DNA from: Leptodontidium sp. MPI-SDFR-AT-0119 | Taxonomy: Eukaryota > Ascomycota > Leotiomycetes > Helotiales > Leptodontidiaceae | NCBI GenBank assembly: GCA_020726505.1 | Contig: JAHLEZ010000009.1 | Span: 2,604,001 to 2,668,000 of the forward strand | DNA length: 64,000 nt | Reading direction: 5' to 3' | Part shown: positions 34,720 to 47,060 of the stretch, one piece after another | Layout: the number at the start of each line of letters is the position of its first letter | Position numbering within the stretch: the stretch's first letter is position 1 | Program-made: the position numbers and the translations under genes | Notes under the pieces: model-generated | Told to the model about the DNA's origin: nothing | What the model saw: the letters and a program-made list of their open reading frames with translations, nothing else | Database searches by the model: none

Positions 34720-35040
34720 TGTACCGGATGCGATTCGTAAGTGATCCGGTGGGTTCCCGGATAGGTTTCTCGAAGGTCCAAAGTTCTGGATTCAAGGATA
34801 TTGACTTGACAATCTTCGTAGAGTGACTGTCGTGTTGTGATAGCTCTTTTCTGACGTGCGATAGTCCTAGTCGAGTCTCAAGAGAGAAGTTGCCTTCCCT
34901 CCACGATCTAGAAAAGGTAAAATGCCCTTTAAGGAAAATACAATTAAGTACTCCTCAAGTTGAAGCCCAGAATTCGCTCTATAGCCTGAGACCTTTTCTG
35001 TCTATAGTAAGGTTGACGATACAAGCTTGCCACTGATCAG

Positions 35041-35296
35041 TGTCGGTGTAGTACCGGTTTATGTACCACGCCGCATGTGTGAATATATTCTAATGCGAGT
35101 ATGGCGACAGAGTAATAAATGTATAGTTCAAAATCTGTGTATTTTCTAAGAAAGTGCGAGGAGAGCTAGACTATATACTACGAAACCCCACCGAATCTCC
35201 ACCGAAACCAGTCCGGCTAAGCCCTGACCCCTGACTTTGACCCGCACCCACTTTTCCAGACCGAAGTATGCTTATGTAGGGACCTGTGGACCAACA
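35041..35296 (-). repeat. copia-3 5' LTR
   Basis: 256 bp. The minus-strand sequence directly after it starts CTGATCAGTGGC; I could not match this to a tRNA end, so the primer is undetermined. Confidence 0.95.
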
Positions 35297-35301
35297 GAGA
35301 T

Positions 35302-36778
35302 CGTCTTTAACGCCGTCGCTTTACGCAGGGTTTATCGCGATAGTATTACTTAACTATCTAACACCGCTATCCACCGCAAGAGTATCGACGATGATATATA
35401 TTCTACCTATGAGCTTAGCAGATTTAGTCTTGCACGTTTATTAGTATAAATCTAATATATTTGCTAGCAAGAATTATATAAGAATTTAACAAAGGCACCG
35501 AGTAGTCTTAATCCTTAACTCCACGCGACCGTTCGCAAGTATAGAATTATGTAAATATATAAGTAAGACCAGATACGAAGATATTATAACCCCGTTCGAC
35601 CCTCTGGCTTCTATCCGTTAACGGCGTATAACCCTTTTTGTAAAAGAGAATAAAATACTTCATATTAATTAGGTAAATCAAAAGTCGGGGTCGGCGTTTT
35701 TAAGTAAAGGGTATAACGCTATTATAAATTAGATTCGACACTAACTCGGCATGATGGCATAGTAAAGTTCACTTGAGGCTTCAAACGCCCTCCCGGGCCA
35801 GGTCTCGTTAATCGGCAGTATTTGTGCCCGAATTATACCTAGCTAGTATATATTATGTATTATTATGTATATTTTTGCTATTCACAAGTTAGTAGGACTT
35901 CGTAATAGTTCTTCTAAAATATAAGATTGTAAGTATACGAGCAAGTGACTTAGTAATAATATCTAAAGCGTTTCTTTTATAATAAAAGTAATAAATGTTC
36001 GCTATTCTAAGTCGTTATAACTAGAAATCTTTAATAAGATAATACTCTATCCTTATTAATCTATTAATAAGGGCCTTTTCCCCTAGCTATATATTCTAGG
36101 CATCTCCTTTGTACTCCCCTTTCTCACTTCTTTTGTTCTTATTGACAAGTGCTTAGCTTTAAAAATAGCGTATCCACCTTCTTCTTCTACGTTATCGCGA
36201 ACGGCAACTAAGGCGACTCCTAAAGCAGATGTCGAAGCTTAGAAGAAACTGACGCAGAAAAAGGCATCACATTAGGAGCTTGTGTTCGATCAGACCTATG
36301 TTGTTCCGTCGGAGCATCAGTGGGTTTCCGCAGCCGATGGAATGGTTCGTCAAACGGCAGAAACTAAATGCGAAGTTTGGACTGCCTAACTATAAGAGCA
36401 GAAACGAACGAGCTCAAAATCCGGCTTGTAATTATAAGCTTATGCGTTATCTTAACAAATTTGTTAAGCTCTCGGAAAATAAACGACCCCTTGGCGTCCA
36501 AACAAAAACACAAAATAAGAGGCGGCGCTTAAGATAAAGGGAAGGCGATGTAGCAAGTCTCATTTTTGAAAGCTAGGCCCAAATCAATCTATTGTTTATT
36601 ACTTGACTCTGTTCCTTGGCAACTTTTTCGCTACATCACATCCCCGTGAGGCATCCGGAAACATAGCCTTATCTGCTCTGCTACTTCTACAAGCTCTAAA
36701 ACCTACCATAACGTAACAACAAAGATTCCCGGGTTTGTCTAACCGTTAAACACTTCAACCTTGCACCACCCAACTGCC
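35302..36778. other. AT-rich degraded DNA right of copia-3
   Basis: 35302-36150 is RIP-like with no open frame. 36230-36540 is less AT-rich and has an 85-codon plus ORF at 36280 ending in KTQNKRRRLR; another frame there reads FDQTYVVPSEHQWVSAADGM. No domain recognised. Confidence 0.4.
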
Positions 36779-37710
36779 TTATTTTTTGGTTCGGAAAGAC
36801 ATCAATTTTGGCATCTTATCCTGAACATGGCGTAATCTTTGTACGATATGGGAAAAGCTTGGTTCCGAATCCGAATCCGCAAATAGTTCTTTAAGGGCTA
36901 GGAAGACTCTGCGCAAGCAGCGTTCGAGTACTGCAAAAGCATCTAAGTCTTGTGCCAGAAACAAACCGACAAACATTAGAACTTCCTTTAGGTCATGAAT
37001 TTGTTCAAAATAAAGCGTGCAGTATCGAAGCAATGCTCCTTTGGCAACCTTTTGTGCGAGGCAAGGAAAACCGTACTAGAAGGCGCAAAGCGTGACCCGT
37101 AAGCTTCTAGGAATCTCGCTATCGCTAAGAATATATGGCCTTTCCCATTCTAGATCTGTCGCTCTACAGCTTCATAAGTTTCAAGATCGAGTCTCGTAAC
37201 CATTCTGAAAGCTGCTGGACTAAGCCGAAGACTTTTCAGAACCTTATCCAAAATTCCCACGTCCTCCTTCATTCGTTCAAAGTTGCTCCGAAATAAAGCT
37301 ATTGCCATTTGAGTAAGATGATACGGTGGCGCTACAACATCATGGACGATGGCGGCAAGCAGTGAGGCAAGCCTTACCGTCCGTAGCCGCTAATGGTAGC
37401 TAGACGCATTCTTGGCCGCCTCTATTACCAATGGTACTTGCGTGAGCTTTCTTCGATGTCGTCTCGCCGTGTTCGCGAGATGATAGACCTGCTCGCAGGA
37501 GTTGAGGTAGCAGTTGGGAATTCTACCAGCGATCCATGCGTCTATCTCATCTGACATACCGATCAAAGTTCCGTAGCAATATGCGGGAGGGTTGATGTCC
37601 TGCTTACACATGTCCTGTATGCGGTCAAATCTGGTATCCTTGGTGCTGCTAAGGCAAAGAGAACTAACTTTACGTGGCGATACAGAATGTGTCTTTACAG
37701 TGACGGACAT
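36779..37710 (-). pseudogene. decayed gene of unknown function
   Basis: Minus-strand coding-like sequence from MSVTVKTHSVSPRKVSS (37710) through DEIDAWIAGRIPNCYL, EQVYHLANTARRHRRKL, ASLLAAIVHDVVAPPYHL, FERMKEDVGILDKVL, then after a frameshift and stops LLRYCTLYFEQIHDLKE and DAFAVLERCLRRVFLALK to 36779. It is helical in character. No family recognised. It sits back to back with a TPR fragment on the other strand. Confidence 0.4.
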
Positions 37711-37842
37711 TATAACGAAGCAGAATCACAAATTCTCGAAGTCTTTGAGACAAGAAAGCAGACGTTAGGCCCTAAACATCCAGACACGCTGACTAGCATG
37801 GCCAGCCTCGCTTTGATGAACTAGAAGCAGAGCCAGAAGTAA
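37687..37842 (+). pseudogene. TPR fragment of an NB-ARC/kinesin-light-chain-type gene
   Basis: The plus strand reads GHYNEAESQILEVFETRK, QTLGPKHPDTLTSMASLAL, then a TAG. This is one repeat of the fungal TPR_10/TPR_12 type found at the C-terminus of NB-ARC STAND proteins (typical YxEAE...TRKxxLGxxHPDTLTSMxNLA). Only about one repeat survives, with no NB-ARC domain next to it. Confidence 0.7.
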
Positions 37843-37924
37843 ATAAACGGAGAATATACGTGTAAGGTTTTACAAGATTTCACCGCTCTTCCCTTAACAA
37901 CGAACCAATCCACCTCCAAGCTTA

Positions 37925-39699
37925 TTAAAACAAAGCTTTCTGCCACCAGGCACAGCGCGTATTCGCGTTGCTATCGCGTATCTCATCGATATCTGTAACA
38001 TTAAACCTTAGAATTGATGCATTCGGTCCGTACATGTTGAATTGACGAATGTTATTTGCACTAGGTCGGCCGTCCTTGGCAAAGCTTGTGATAAATTGCT
38101 GTATCGCAGTCGCAATAGTTATATTGGAGACGCCTAACGGGTAATCCGACGGAGCCCCACCAGTGAAGTAAGTATAGGAAACATCTTGACTATGTAAAGC
38201 GGGAGGAACGGCGAAAAGATAAGAGTAAGTCTTGTTACCGTACGCAGTCGACAAATAATTCGTGTTGCACGTGAAGATGCCCTCAGAGATGATTAAATTA
38301 GCACGGGAGTACTGGTCGCGGTACGGGTGGGATCCGTCGAAAACTGGTGGATACAAAGTTTGGGTGACGTAGTCGATAGTTTGTTGCGTTATAGCTGGGA
38401 AAACTGTTCTCAGGTGCGATTGCAGAGTCTCATCTGATTGAATATATGGAGGAGTGAAGAGCGCTCCTTCATTTGCGTTGTGGCCGACCATAACCCGAAC
38501 ATCCTTGCCGAAGTTTCCCTGTGCCAATAGCTGTCCTGGCTGAAGCGGTACAAAGTTTCCATCTACAACCGGACCATAAGTGAACTGGCCCCACGCCGAT
38601 TCGTATACTACTTGCTGAGCATTGGCGCGAATGAGAGCTTCCGAGGGCAGCGCGCGGAGTTCTGCAAGAGAAGAAGTGTTCGTTAAACGTAGAAATGTCT
38701 GATACGTGTTTTCCGTCTGGACATTAGACTGACTTGGCCACCAACCGGGACTCTGAGGGATAGCTTGTTGGAAAGGTACCTTGCCTTTGGTGCCACCATA
38801 TGCAGTGATCTGATGCATAATGCTTCCTCCGCCTGCACTTTCGCCAAAAATCGTGACACGGTTCTTGTCGCCTCCAAAAATGTGGATGTATTTCTGGATC
38901 CATTCGAGAGCAAAACGCTGGTCGTATAAGCCTACATTGGAAACGCCGCCCTCGGCGTTGAAAGAGGGACCGGCTTGGAACCCAAAGGCACCAAGTCTAT
39001 AATTAATAGAAACGTAGATGATCTCGCCATTTGATGAATTACCAGAGGCCGCGAGCAGTCCGGCAGGGTCGTTGTGCTTATTTCCAATGGTGTAGCCGCC
39101 ACCGTAAATCCAAACAAGCACAGGAGCGCCGAAGCCTTGACCTGCCTTAGTTAGAACGCTCTTCGGCACGAAAACGTCCAAGAAGAGACAATCTTCAGAC
39201 TCGCTGCGATCCGGCGCTGTAACTGTGCTGCTAGAGTTTGCACCAGGTGGTGTGTACGATTGGGTCGAGTCGTAGGGCTGTCCTAGCACAAGACTTCTGA
39301 GGAAAGGTAAGGCAGCTTCTTGCCACCCGGGCGTGGCCTGTGGGCAAATTCTACCTTGATCAGTACTGCTATGAGAACTTTGTACTTATGCTAAGATCGT
39401 GTGCATACCTTGAAGTGCTGCCAGTGTTGACAAATGATCGATTCTTGCCAGGAGCCCGAGGAGGTGCGAAACGGAGATCACCAACTGGAGGTGCAGCATA
39501 TCGGATATTAGAAAAGTTGTAAAAGTTCCCAGGGCTCTGCCATATGTTAGTGAGCAGTTGTATTTATAATCAGAGACATACTTACGTTGAAGCCCGCAGC
39601 TCGATAGACCTCATACCCGAGATCGACTTCTGGTAGTGATGAGTTTTGCGCGTAAACTGCTCCGAAAAGAGCTGCCACGCTAAGTAGCCTCAACATCAT
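37925..39699 (-). CDS. secreted type-B carboxylesterase/lipase
   Basis: Alpha/beta-hydrolase of the cholinesterase-like family. Three exons: 39586-39699, 39409-39536 and 37925-39350; introns 49 and 58 bp (GTAAGT ... CTAACATATGGCAG; GTATGC ... GGTAG). They sum to 1,668 nt, 555 aa. The N-terminus MMLRLLSVAALFGAVYA is a clear signal peptide, so the enzyme is probably secreted. Seen: RYAAPPVGDLRFAPP, SEDCLFLDVF, the oxyanion motif IYGGGYTIGN, nucleophile elbow FGESAGGGS (Ser 242), acid NEGALF (Glu 365) and catalytic His in PALHSQDVSYTYF (His 457). Several Asn-x-Ser/Thr sites are present. Two start ATGs lie in tandem; the first is used here. The substrate is not predictable. It has an intact, normal gene structure beside heavily damaged repeats. 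Confidence 0.93.
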
Positions 39700-41712
39700 A
39701 CTATGTATACTGGAGAATGTTGGTGGTTACGAGATATGAATTGACCGGGTAGCTGAACGAAGCTGCTTGTACAAGCAGAAACTGATGTGGGACAGAAGAA
39801 AACAACCAATGCAATAAGGACTTCGATGTTGCAGGCACGAGCGCGCTTTAATACAACATAAAACCATTAATACGCCTGCATGATATGCGTTTTTATGATG
39901 GACAACCTACCAATAATATCCACAAATAAGATTCCCTGACCTGTAGTCTAATGTCCAAGCTACGGCTTTACTCCAATGGAGCGGTATTGATGCGTGCGGG
40001 GCTGCGCCCCTGACTTGTAAGCGAGGACCGGAACCGCAAACCCTGCTACACAGCTACCCCGCATTAGCCCGCACCACCCCGCACAAGGCGGGGTAACCGG
40101 GTTCTCCGCATGCGCAATTCCTACTTAGTAGTAGATCGGTTAGAATTTCTCGGAATTATAGCTTAAAGTTCGGTCCTCGCGCAAGCAAGAACCGCGAATC
40201 CAGATATGTTGAAATCGCTAGCTTCAAAACGCGATTTTAACCTATAGTAACGCCAGAGAAGAGCCGACCATGGGAAGAGGTCTCGGGCGTTCGAATACGA
40301 GCGGCGGGTACGATATACGACGCCACATGCAAACCTCATATGCAGAGCAGCCTGACTGCTTAACGATAGTCTGGAACGCCGTCATGTAGTTGACACTACT
40401 ATTACTTACTCGCCCCATCTCATGTCTCTTCACCTTGAATAGACATATGCGAGATATGCTACCCTAGATGAAACGGATAATACTGTACCCCGCATTTTCA
40501 GGCCCAGGTGACGCCGTCAACCATGTCCTTGCAGCGTATCAAAGCATTTCAAAGGCCATATCCACAAGCTGACGAAAAATAGTCAACCAAAAGAAGCAAT
40601 ACGCTTATCAACTGCTTCTTTAGTCCAGGAATAATTAGTTAAGATTACTTTCTTCAGGCCCTTTACCATCAAGTGGTCTAGTGGCTAGCTTAGGCGGTCG
40701 GGTGATTTGATTGGCATGCTCCAGTCTTGTAGTACAGCTGTTCGTTTATCTTTTGATTTATGGACCTCTCCGGATAAGTACGCCTTCCTAGGGATCGTAT
40801 GTCACTTTTTTATTTTTTTATTTTTTCAGCTCGCACAGGAAGGCTTTATCGCATAAAGAGCAGCTTCCATATCTAATGTCTAAGACTAAAGACAATTATA
40901 AGTATTCAAGATAGCCAACAAGAATAGCAGAGATTGAAACTCTCGGGCTCTCCTCTCTTAGAACGCGAGGACTACGAGGATACAAGCTTGCCGGGTGAGT
41001 GGCAATGCACAGTGTAAAACACATAACCAAAGGGTGGTTAGAAGAGACTATTGACTTTATACGCATAAGAGCTAGTGGAGAGGAGAATCCTCTCAGATTA
41101 TCCACTTTGAGATTGTTTCACCGAGTATTGCAAGTAAGCGAGCAAGCCCCCGACCGCTTGCGTATATACAACCCCTTTCAGGTACAAGAGTACGAGGTTA
41201 CGAGGCCAGGAGGTCGTGACCACCAGAGTATTCACCCTTGGTTCTCGATTCCCGAAGGCCTCACAGACTGGGGATCTACAGGCGCCAAGGGGTCTAATAG
41301 TGTTATAGCCACTTATGCCGTAGACGCTATCGCTGATATCCACTAACTTCTCCGGCCACTTAGCTGCCTTAGCTAAGCTTTACCCAGCTGCCGGAGGTCT
41401 CCTAGGGAGGAAACCTGTCCGATCTGGCACTAATTGAATTAAAATTTAATGCCCAGTGTATGCGCTATGGGCAAGAGGGTTGAGGTTCGGGGTGTTAACA
41501 AAGCAGGTCACGGGTCAGATCACCAATCACCCTGGTAAATTGGTAACGGAAGAGTTACTGTTCTAAGTCTGTAACTACTGATGCTTATATGCATCTACAA
41601 GCAATAGGCAGCTATACGCAACAAAGGAGACTTGCTGAGTCAATCATCATGTGATAGAGTTGTTAGAAATATGGGCTGTGTAGCGTAGATCTCAGTACCT
41701 ACGTACATATGA
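39700..41712. other. intergenic, 5' side of the carboxylesterase
   Basis: Contains the esterase promoter (just above 39699) and a GC-rich relic (39991-40110, listed separately). ORFs at 40242-40433 (minus) and 40999-41346 (plus, 115 codons, LRLSTLRLFHRVLQVSEQ) have no recognised domain; the latter could be a small gene or a fragment. Confidence 0.4.
39991..40110. repeat. GC-rich transposon relic with TGCGGGG heptamers
   Basis: A GC-rich patch in AT-moderate surroundings. On the minus strand it has TGCGGGGTGGTGCGGG and AATGCGGGGTAGC, and on the plus strand GTGCGGGGCTGCGCCCC. Clustered repeats of this kind resemble terminal or subterminal regions of DNA transposons. No transposase is nearby. 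Confidence 0.35.
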
Positions 41713-43839
41713 TCACGCTGCCCCTATTTCCCCTATTACTCTGTACGCTCTCTCAGATAGAATTCTATATGCTTTTCTATCAAGAGTCTCGTGACTCACA
41801 TTAAAAGTGTGCCTAGGAGGCCAAAACAACTCACCGGATTCTAACACGGGGAAGGGGGCCCGCCCCCAGTTAGGTAATGCCCGAAATCTTAGGATATACA
41901 TGATCTTGAACTCTACGTATATTAACAACCTTGCAGCGGAGAAAATCTTCGGAGATAGCGCCGTGCGGGGAAAGATATTTAGGCTAAGATGTCATCTCCA
42001 CATGATCCGTTCGCCCACCGAGAGGTTCGCATGGTACCTCCTCGTATAACATTGATCCCACGAGCTGTGCAGACATCGATGACTGTGCCCATGGATTCAG
42101 GGAAGGCCGGATTGCTCAATTGCCCCTATTGATGAACGGGAGGCATCAGTTTAATCAAGGTGGCGGGGCATATATGCAAAGACTAGTGGTTTATTTTAGT
42201 GTGTGCGTAGTTTGCATCTGCCGCATGATGGTATTTTGGGGTATTGCTCAACTCAAACGACTTTTGTTGTTTGTTTAGACGTTTCTTTTCTTAGTGGTTG
42301 TAACCTTCTATCATCCGCTTCCTCATGTTTTCCCGTCTGCCAACCTTTCATAACACTTGACAAGGGAAGCAGCTATCCTCTTGTCTATCACATCCGTCGC
42401 AATCCATATTAGTGTCCTTTCCAGTTGCCTCCCCAGCACCAGACCTCTCCTCACCGTCCTCATTCCTCATCTCTTCCATACTTTCCAACTCTCTAATAGT
42501 GCCCGTATGACCCTAAACCGTATCCGCAATCCTTCTACTTTCAATCCATTAGCGAGTAAGATACCAAATAAGTCTAACCTGCGTATCATTTAATAGCAGG
42601 CGTGAGATTGGGGAGGGGAGATTATTCTAGTTGCGGCAGCGGGCCACGTTTTTTAGATGCAGAGGTCGAGGGCCAGCGTGTAGTTCCGAAGAATGGCATT
42701 CACGTCATTGAAGGAATATTGAGTGAAGGATTAGGCGAGGCTGCCGATGATATTAATAGGGAAGGATAGGGTTTACGGGGAGTAAGGAGTGAGGAGTGGG
42801 ATATGGTGAATCCAACAATGCGTCTTCCATTGACCTTACCGCGCTTTATTAAAAAACCGCTTGGTGGAAATCACCTTTTTAAAGAAATCTAAGTTAATAA
42901 TTCCAAGGACCTATAAAGATTGTAAGACCATCTTCTACGGGATAACGGATGCATTAGTTAAGGTAACGCGGGGTACATGGTTAATTGTATCTGTTTGCAA
43001 GGGGCATATGAAAAAGTCGTCAGACATGATTCTCCCAGGCCTCAGAGTTTACAGAACGGGACAAGCTTCGTGCTTTCGATGATGTGAAGGAGAACAGTCC
43101 CGTAACAGGGAAGTAAGCAATGCAGGTGCGGGGATATCAAGCGGTAAGTAGCTATGTAGTACGAGTGGTGTAAAATGTGGGTCACAACTTTAAAAACATA
43201 GGGTGTTCCGACTGACGCCAATTTCGACCTGCACTTAAACAAAGGCTAGAAATGAACTCTGTATGGGCTTGAAGGAGACTAGAACAGCTCTTGGGAAATG
43301 TATTAGTAGATCAGTGATAGTTGCCCTCTCGGCTCAGCCGCCGGGCGTAATAAATTGTGTGTGTGTGTGTGTGTATGATATTCTAACTTTGTACAGACTA
43401 TTCTCGGCTATACTCTGGGGCAACTATTCGCAATAAAGAATAGTGGCAAACAGAATCTCAACCCCGCATTTCATCTTTCAATATGGACTATGGAAACTGC
43501 ACAAAAGGTACCGAAAGCGAAAATAGACCGAAGAAGGAGGATTTAAGAGCGAAATCTACTGCTTTTGGTGGATGGGCCGCAGCTCGTACCCACTCGTGCA
43601 TGTACGGTCAATACGATGATGCTGTACGAAGTCATCTGCTTTTGAACATAGCTACTCAATATGTGAACTGCTTCGAAACCTGGAAATAAGACATCATTAG
43701 CCCGAGTTAACGAGATGCGGGGCGAACATACATGTACGATTTGGGTTTGGAGCCGCTTTGTTACCACAAGTGGCAAAAGTCAAGCAGCTCTGGATAATTG
43801 GAATTCTCTGAATAGATTAAGTAGTTGAAATACATTGTT
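41713..43839. other. intergenic region between the two esterases
   Basis: No gene recognised; ORFs of up to 82 codons on both strands lack domains. A (GT)9 microsatellite lies at 43357-43374. The 3' end of the tannase-family gene lies at its right edge. Confidence 0.45.
43357..43374. repeat. (GT)9 microsatellite
   Basis: Uninterrupted dinucleotide repeat of 18 bp. Confidence 0.9.
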
Positions 43840-45474
43840 TCACATTTCCCACAGCTCTTTACAAGACCAGCTCTCTGCTACATCCGCATCTCCCGTCCCA
43901 TTATACCTTGCTTGCTTCGGATACGCGCAAAGGGGTCTTTGCCTCAATACCCCCAGCTTAACAGTATCATTCACATATTTAGTCGCCACAATCTCTTCAG
44001 GTGCTACACCATTCTCCACCCACTGCATCAACGCTAACATCGCATCATGCTTAGGGTCTTCAAATCCTGGAACACCGTGGACAGTCGGCCCCAAGGCAAA
44101 GGGCTGATTGCCTCCACCAATATACCATGGGGCATCAACGGAACTTGCAAGACAGTGCCCCATCCCTGGCGCTAGGTAGAATTTATAGAAGTCAGATACA
44201 GCCACTCCCTTGGGGATGAGTGTCGAGAGGACTTGCTGGTGGAAGTAGATACTAAAGGTGGTTGGGATAAAGCCATCGCTGAGGCCGTGGTAATGGATGA
44301 ATTTCCCTCCGCGAGCTGCGAATGGAGACATATCAAAATTATCTGCGTTCGCGTGACCTGGATTGAGCCGATCACCCAATTCAATGAGAGAGTATGGTAA
44401 ACTCTCTCCCCAGTTGTAATTGGGATCCGAATTGTTGAGAATGAAGTTCTGGAGCCATGGAGAACTAACTGACCCTGAGTCGGTGTTAAACACAGTGCCA
44501 TATTGGTCCTCAGACCCGAGGGTGTAGTGAGGAAAGATGAACGTGTCGTTTGTATCTGTCCAATCATGGTAAATTTTGTAGAGGGTATTGAGCTGTGGGG
44601 CGGTTAAGCAGCTCTTCGTGTCTGAAGTCGGAGTGCAAAGAAGAGATTCGGGGATAAAGTTACAGCCCAGAGGGTCGGAGATAATGCCATCCGCAAGACC
44701 ATCTTGACCGTCGCATTGTCTCATGACTTCTTTTGAGATGACCGGTAGCAGCGAGCTGGGGATGTGGTGAGATGAGTTGACGGGAAGATTCCACAGCTTG
44801 ACTTCCAAGCTATATGGCTGCAGCCGTGAAGTTTTCCAAGCTGGGGCTCCAATCAGAAGGCCATCAAAATCCTCAGGAAACATCTGAATCTCTTTCAGGC
44901 CTTGCCTCCCTCCAGTGGAACAACCTGAGTAGTACGAATATTTAATCTGATCGCCGTAGAAAGCTTCCGTAAGTACCTTTCCCAACACAATAGAGCCGTG
45001 CAGAGCCCTATACCCCCAGTCGATTTGTGATTCCGGGTTGTTCAATGCCCAAGATGCATCTCTGGAGGTAGATAGATGGCCAGTATCTGTAGAGATAGAC
45101 GCAAAACCAGACAGAGCATTGGTCTCCATGTCATTCCAATTGATTCCCCCAGCAAACCCGCCATTTCCTGATGCCAAAAAGCGGGAGTTCCATTGCTCCG
45201 GGAGAAAGAGGCCGAAATTGTAGGACGTATTGGGCGACGAAATCACATTTACTGCGATGGCACAGAGTGCCGGGAGCCCCGTATCGTTCGCGGGAAACTC
45301 TGGGGACGGCTGTGCCCAGGTTCCATTCTCAGGAACTGAAATAGCGTATGAAATTGTGGCATTCGCAGGAAGAAAGGGTGATAAGGCGGAGCTAGAACAT
45401 CCCAATGCGTGAGCTGCTGTAGCTTGGAGGCCTAATCCAACCAGAAATGTTGATGTTGTGTGCATCTTGAACAT
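43840..45474 (-). CDS. tannase / feruloyl esterase family (FaeB-like), secreted
   Basis: Hydrolyses ester bonds of plant phenolics (feruloyl or galloyl esters). Single exon; from ATG 45474 the product has 544 aa with signal peptide MFKMHTTSTFLVGLGLQATA. An upstream in-frame ATG at 45534 would add 20 residues ahead of the signal peptide and is less likely. Seen: LPEQWNSRFLASGNGGFAGG, RALHGS, YYSGCSTGGRQG (Cys 185, Ser 186), the calcium-site loop CDGQDGLADGIISDP, HYHGLSDGFIP (Asp 400) and APGMGHC (His 440, Cys 441). Cys 185 and Cys 441 make the CS-D-HC disulphide that joins nucleophile and His in this family. Many N-glycosylation sites. Length and motif spacing are normal. Feruloyl esterase versus tannase cannot be decided here. 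Confidence 0.95.
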   Translation of the reverse strand: MFKMHTTSTFLVGLGLQATAAHALGCSSSALSPFLPANATISYAISVPENGTWAQPSPEFPANDTGLPALCAIAVNVISSPNTSYNFGLFLPEQWNSRFLASGNGGFAGGINWNDMETNALSGFASISTDTGHLSTSRDASWALNNPESQIDWGYRALHGSIVLGKVLTEAFYGDQIKYSYYSGCSTGGRQGLKEIQMFPEDFDGLLIGAPAWKTSRLQPYSLEVKLWNLPVNSSHHIPSSLLPVISKEVMRQCDGQDGLADGIISDPLGCNFIPESLLCTPTSDTKSCLTAPQLNTLYKIYHDWTDTNDTFIFPHYTLGSEDQYGTVFNTDSGSVSSPWLQNFILNNSDPNYNWGESLPYSLIELGDRLNPGHANADNFDMSPFAARGGKFIHYHGLSDGFIPTTFSIYFHQQVLSTLIPKGVAVSDFYKFYLAPGMGHCLASSVDAPWYIGGGNQPFALGPTVHGVPGFEDPKHDAMLALMQWVENGVAPEEIVATKYVNDTVKLGVLRQRPLCAYPKQARYNGTGDADVAESWSCKELWEM

Positions 45475-47060
45475 TGACCGGAGAACTTCTGCGACCTTGG
45501 AGGACCAGGAGTGATTGATGTACTGGATGTTCAAGTAGAGACCTCTTTTTGTGGGGTATCATAATTCAGGTGCGGGGAAGGGTTTATTATAGTTGGATTC
45601 ATGACGAAGAATACGGTCGTTGATATCATCAACAAGTGATATTCGGGCCGAAAGGCTTTGAATATCAATCTAACTTGCCAAAGAAATTCGGAAAATGATT
45701 CCGCAATTTTCAAGTGGTTTACCATGGCCCCAAAGGTGTGATGAGCCTGTCATCGACTGATAAATTCCCAATCTTTATTCTATCGCCGGCTTTGAACATG
45801 GATGTTCTTTTGACCGGAGATTGAACAACGCCCCATGTAAATAAATACAATTTAACTTTTGTACCGTTCAAAGCTTCAACTGGCTCAAAAATTAGTTCTC
45901 ACAGAGGAAGACGTCAGCAAAAGCTGTGACTCGGCTCACTCTATCTCCAATTCCATTTCGCGCCACTTCCTAAAGGAGGATAAATTCCATCCGGTACAAG
46001 GCAACAAAAGTATAATGAGCAAGTAGACGCGTCAGCGGAATTCATAAAGGACCTATGAAGGGTCGCCACAGAAAGGAAAATAAACAGAAGAAAAGTCTAA
46101 AGTCTTTAGCCTATATAAGCCGCGGCCATTAGCTTTGAACTGTACAGTGGACAGTATATATTTTACGGCATAGCTAAATGTCACAGTTTAGGTCACATGA
46201 TGAGCTTCTTGTTTGAGTCTTCATACGCTTTTCCTATTTAAGTATCATACGCGAGCCTTACGTATAGCGATTACGAAGCCTCCCCAATAACTGTGATCCC
46301 CTGCTCGGGATCTCTTCCGTGATACTAAAGATCCGCTCCGGTCTGGATATGCCGGAAGAGGGCTAGCTCGGCGTCTTTAAGGAACCGAGCATCGATTAGA
46401 TGAGAGAGGTATTAGGTCCTTAACGCTGAACACCAGCTCATCGTATAGCTGCGAGTGTGCCTGCTGATACTCGGAGAGAATCAGCTGCGGGATATGCGCC
46501 ATCTGCAGCTCTACCCCACAGTACTCTCCAGCCTGTCCGTCTAACGGCCACCGGACCTGGTGACGACATTGGAAACAGTCGCCTTCCCCGCCTGGAATGA
46601 ATCTGGGGAAAGAGTAACTGATTGTAGGAACTACTTGGGCGGATACAATCAAAAAATCTGGCCATGTGGTTGTTTAGCCACGACTCCAGAAAGCACGACA
46701 ACAGAGGATAGTGGTTAAGCATGGTAAACTAGACATGTGATCTGGAATAGACATAAAATAGATAGCGAGGGTAGGCTTAGTTATGGATTTCACATCGCCA
46801 CGAAAAGGATAAAAAATCCGCATAAGCTTCCAAATTTTGTAACGTGTTGTCCTTATCTGTAAAATATCCCACTCAACCTCCAACGGCCCAATAATTGCGG
46901 TCATACGGGCATAGCGTAAATACCTACGTCGTCAAATGTTAGCAGCCAATTCCAATACAAGCTAGGGCTTACTACTGGAAGCATAGCACGTCGTTGTCTT
47001 CGAGTCTCTGCTCCAGTGTCTGGCCGAATTGGGGAAACATCGGTTATTCTCGAAATTTAT
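45475..47060. other. intergenic region upstream of the tannase-family gene
   Basis: The promoter should lie in 45475-46100. At 46377-46904 two overlapping minus-strand frames have protein-like stretches (LEVEWDILQIRTTRYKIWKL; YSFPRFIPGGEGDCFQCR; QLILSEYQQAHSQLYDEL), suggesting a decayed gene of unknown family with a frameshift near 46650. Confidence 0.35.

Larger units (their letters stand above)
27747..35296 (-). mobile_element. copia-3: full-length Ty1/copia retrotransposon on the minus strand
   Basis: 7,550 bp, LTRs of 256 bp (27747-28002 and 35041-35296), perfect target duplication GAGAT (27742-27746 and 35297-35301). Gag-pol runs on the minus strand, an extra spliced gene on the plus strand between the end of pol and the 3' LTR. 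The LTRs differ at 9 sites, all transitions. The reverse transcriptase carries QIDDTLILG in place of a YVDD box, a variant I associate with a fungal copia clade. Confidence 0.95.

Noticed and set aside
40671..40745. tRNA-like stretch (TCTAGTGGCTAGC)
   Set aside because: It resembles an A-box start, but there is no B-box GGTTCGAATCC and no cloverleaf can be folded.
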